Positions 5,370 to 7,354 of a stretch of 7,354 nucleotides of DNA are shown here, piece by piece. The notes beneath the pieces are model-generated. The model saw only the letters and a program-made list of their open reading frames with translations, did no database searches and had not been told where the DNA came from. The translations under genes and the position numbers were made by a program. Numbering within the stretch: position 1 is the first letter of the stretch; every line of letters starts with the position of its first letter. This DNA is from Pseudomonadota bacterium (GTDB lineage: Bacteria > Pseudomonadota > Gammaproteobacteria > Pseudomonadales > UBA5518): assembly GCA_022705125.1 (NCBI GenBank), contig JAKJFB010000138.1, positions 1 through 7,354 of the forward strand, given 5' to 3'.

Positions 5370-6740
5370 TCAGTTGGCGGCCAGCCGGTTGATGTCGTTG
5401 TAGAACGCCAGGAGCATCACGCCTACCAGGATCACGAGACCGACCTGGTAGCCCAGCATCTGCGCCCGCTCCGACACCGGGCTGCCCTTGATCATCTCGA
5501 TGAGGTAATACACCAGATGACCGCCGTCGAGCACGGGAATGGGGAACAGGTTCAGCACGCCGAGGCTGATGCTCAGCAGGGCCAGGAAGCTGATGTAGCT
5601 CTCCAGTCCCGAGCGCGCCGAATCGGTCGCCACTTTAGCAATCGTGATGGGGCCGCTCAAGTTTTTCGGCGAAATCAGGCCCTCGAACATCTTCTTCACG
5701 GAATCGACGGTGAAGACGGCCAGCGACCACGTCTGCGCCAGCGCCGGGCGCCACGCCGCGAGCGGCCCGTAACGGTCCACGCGCAGCATCCCGGGCGGCC
5801 ATTGCGGCTCGGCGACGCTGACGCCGACCTGCCCCGTACGGCTGCCGTCCTTCTGCTGCACGCTGGCGGGCGTGACGCGCAGCATCACGCGTGCCTGCTC
5901 GCGCTCGACCTCTACCGCGAGCGCGGTGCCGGGATTCGCGCGCACCACGCCGACCCACGCCTCCCAGGACGCCACGGCCTCGCCGTCCACCGCGACGATC
6001 AGGTCGCCCGCACGCATGCCGGCGCGTTCCGCGGGACTGCCGGCAACGACCTCGGCGACACGCGCCGGCACCTCGGGTATCAGGTAGGACATCCCCAGGC
6101 CGCCGAGCAGGTCGGGCTCGTCCTCGCCCATGAGCCAGTCCTCGATCCGGGCCGAGGACTCGTAGGTGAGTCCGGCTTGCGTCTGCGGATAGCGCACCGA
6201 GAAGCGGATCTCGCCGCTCTCGCCGAGCCGCTTCAGCAGCTGCATCGCGACCGCCTGGCGCGTCGGGGTGGGCTCGCCATCGACCGCGATGATCTCCTGC
6301 CCGCGCTCGAGCCCCGCGGCTTCGGCGACCGAACCCGGCGCGATATCGCCGATCACCGGGGCCAGGCCGGGAACGCCGATCATGTAGAGCACGTAGAACG
6401 CGACGATCGCGAGCACGAAATTCGCCGCCGGACCGGCCGCGACGATCGCCATGCGCGCCGACACCGGCTTGCGATTGAAGCTGAACGCCAGTTCCTCCTG
6501 CGCGACCGGACCCTCGCGTTCGTCCAGCATCTTCACGTAGCCGCCCAGCGGCACCGCGGCGATCACGTACTCGGTGCCGTCGCGGGCGGTGCGCCGCCAC
6601 AGCGCCTTGCCGAAGCCGATCGAGAAGCGAAGCACCTTCACACCGCAACGCCGCGCGACCCAGAAATGGCCGAACTCGTGCACCGCCACCAGGATTCCCA
6701 AGGTCACCAGGGTGATCAGCACCGTATACAGCAGATCCAT
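5370..6740 (-). CDS. rseP: Site-2 intramembrane zinc metalloprotease RseP
   Basis: RseP cuts the anti-sigma factor RseA within the inner membrane after DegS cleavage, releasing sigma E, and also clears signal-peptide remnants. The protein has 456 residues (E. coli 450). The zinc motif HEFGH is at 21-25 in the first membrane helix, and the third zinc ligand motif LDGG at 404-407 lies in a C-terminal helix after NLFPIPV. Between them are a second membrane segment (about 96-122), PDZ1 (about 127-200) with PGSVAEAAGL, and PDZ2 (about 222-290) with GSPAERAGMRAGD. A last membrane helix is at about 428-447. All catalytic residues are present. The start at ATG 6740 is preceded by a perfect AGGAGG that overlaps the dxr stop, so the gene is probably translated with dxr. 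Location beside bamA and skp fits its role in outer-membrane stress sensing. Confidence 0.98.
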   Translation of the reverse strand: MDLLYTVLITLVTLGILVAVHEFGHFWVARRCGVKVLRFSIGFGKALWRRTARDGTEYVIAAVPLGGYVKMLDEREGPVAQEELAFSFNRKPVSARMAIVAAGPAANFVLAIVAFYVLYMIGVPGLAPVIGDIAPGSVAEAAGLERGQEIIAVDGEPTPTRQAVAMQLLKRLGESGEIRFSVRYPQTQAGLTYESSARIEDWLMGEDEPDLLGGLGMSYLIPEVPARVAEVVAGSPAERAGMRAGDLIVAVDGEAVASWEAWVGVVRANPGTALAVEVEREQARVMLRVTPASVQQKDGSRTGQVGVSVAEPQWPPGMLRVDRYGPLAAWRPALAQTWSLAVFTVDSVKKMFEGLISPKNLSGPITIAKVATDSARSGLESYISFLALLSISLGVLNLFPIPVLDGGHLVYYLIEMIKGSPVSERAQMLGYQVGLVILVGVMLLAFYNDINRLAAN

Positions 6741-6748
6741 GTCTCCTC

Positions 6749-6754
6749 CCTCCT
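6749..6754 (-). promoter_or_regulatory. Shine-Dalgarno site of rseP overlapping the dxr stop codon
   Basis: AGGAGG on the minus strand, whose first base is the last base of the dxr TGA, 8 bases before the rseP ATG. A second GGAGG-like run follows at 6749-6745. The 13-base intergenic gap is made almost wholly of this purine tract, so termination on dxr and initiation on rseP are likely coupled. Confidence 0.8.
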
Positions 6755-7354
6755 CAGACGTTCTTCAGCAGGCGCTGCGCGACGGCACGCGCCTCGAGGT
6801 CTATTGCTTGGACATGTTCCAGCGATTCCGGTTCTGCGCAGCCGAGCGCATCGAGCACCCGGGCAATTGTCGGCGCGATGCGGGTAAAGCCGATGCGCTC
6901 CTCGAGAAAGGCCTGCACCGCGATCTCGTTGGCGGCATTGAGCACCACCGCCGCGCGCCCCCCCGCGCGCGCGGCATCCATCGCGATCGAAAGGCAGGGA
7001 AAACGCGCGAGATCCGGCGCCTCGAAGACCAGTGACGCGCCGGCAACCAGGTCGAGCGTGCCCGCGCCCGACTCGATGCGCTCCGGCCATGACAGGCCGC
7101 AGGCGATCGGCACCCGCATGTCGGGATTGCCCAGCTGCGCCAGCACCGAGCCGTCGACGAACTCGACCAGCGAATGCACCACGCTCTGCGGGTGGATCAG
7201 CACCTCGATATGCGAACTCGGCATGCCGAACAGCCAGCAGGCCTCGATCAGCTCCAGCCCCTTGTTCATCATCGAGGCCGAATCGATGGTGATCTTCTGG
7301 CCCATCGACCAGTTGGGATGCTTGAGCGCCTGTTCTCGCGTGGCGCCGGCGATC
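6754..7354 (-). CDS. dxr: 1-deoxy-D-xylulose 5-phosphate reductoisomerase, C-terminal 199 residues (5' end outside window)
   Basis: Dxr converts 1-deoxyxylulose 5-phosphate to 2-C-methylerythritol 4-phosphate with NADPH, the first committed step of the MEP isoprenoid pathway in the cytoplasm. The frame is open to the window edge, so the ATG at 7305 is internal and not the start. The visible half begins [18 protein letters not shown]. It includes the active-site HPNWS and MMNKGLE segments, which hold substrate and metal ligands (His, Asn, Lys, Glu in the E. coli enzyme), then [28 protein letters not shown] and [11 protein letters not shown]. The C-terminal helical domain ends normally at TGA 6754. 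rseP follows after 13 bases, the usual gammaproteobacterial order, in which uppS and cdsA would lie upstream outside the window. Confidence 0.97.
   Translation of the reverse strand, partial: IAGATREQALKHPNWSMGQKITIDSASMMNKGLELIEACWLFGMPSSHIEVLIHPQSVVHSLVEFVDGSVLAQLGNPDMRVPIACGLSWPERIESGAGTLDLVAGASLVFEAPDLARFPCLSIAMDAARAGGRAAVVLNAANEIAVQAFLEERIGFTRIAPTIARVLDALGCAEPESLEHVQAIDLEARAVAQRLLKNV

Noticed and set aside
4788..6887. A 699-codon open frame on the plus strand, antisense to bamA and rseP
   Set aside because: It is His/Arg/Ala/Asp-rich with no recognisable domain and mirrors two certain genes. Long antisense frames are expected opposite GC-rich coding sequence.
1..7354. Mobile elements, integrase or transposase fragments, CRISPR arrays, tRNA or other RNA genes that might explain the missing lpx genes
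   Set aside because: None seen on either strand; the spacers hold only short inverted and direct repeats.

Overview
This is a GC-rich stretch (about 60-65% G+C by eye) with every gene on the minus strand. From high to low coordinates, which is the direction of transcription, it reads dxr (3' part), rseP, bamA, skp/ompH, fabZ, rnhB, dnaE (5' part). The gene order and the protein sequences (BamA, FabZ, RNase HII, Dxr and the DnaE PHP domain all align readily from memory with Escherichia coli counterparts) point to the chromosome of a free-living, high-GC gammaproteobacterium. I cannot name a genus.

Layout: 7354-6754 is the C-terminal half of DXP reductoisomerase (isoprenoid precursor synthesis). 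6740-5370 is the site-2 protease RseP. 5321-2700 is BamA, the outer-membrane protein insertase. 2657-2139 is the periplasmic chaperone Skp. 2138-1999 is a 140-base non-coding spacer with two GC-rich hairpins. 1998-1558 is FabZ. 1557-1488 is a short spacer beside a hairpin that carries the fabZ stop codon in its loop. 1487-873 is RNase HII. 865-1 is the N-terminal part of the replicative polymerase DnaE. Gene spacing is tight (7 to 48 bases) except between skp and fabZ and between fabZ and rnhB.

The functional theme is envelope biogenesis: RseP in the envelope stress response, BamA and Skp in outer-membrane protein assembly, FabZ in fatty-acid elongation. It then passes into housekeeping nucleic-acid genes. 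The most notable point is an absence. In the classical gammaproteobacterial cluster the order is bamA-skp-lpxD-fabZ-lpxA-lpxB-rnhB-dnaE. Here all three lipid A genes (lpxD, lpxA, lpxB) are missing, while fabZ, which sits between them, and all the flanking genes are intact and in order. The two places where lpx genes should be are exactly the two unusually long spacers, and each is associated with hairpin-forming inverted repeats. Whether the lpx genes moved elsewhere or the lineage lacks classical lipid A cannot be decided from this window. No mobile element, CRISPR array, tRNA or rRNA was seen.
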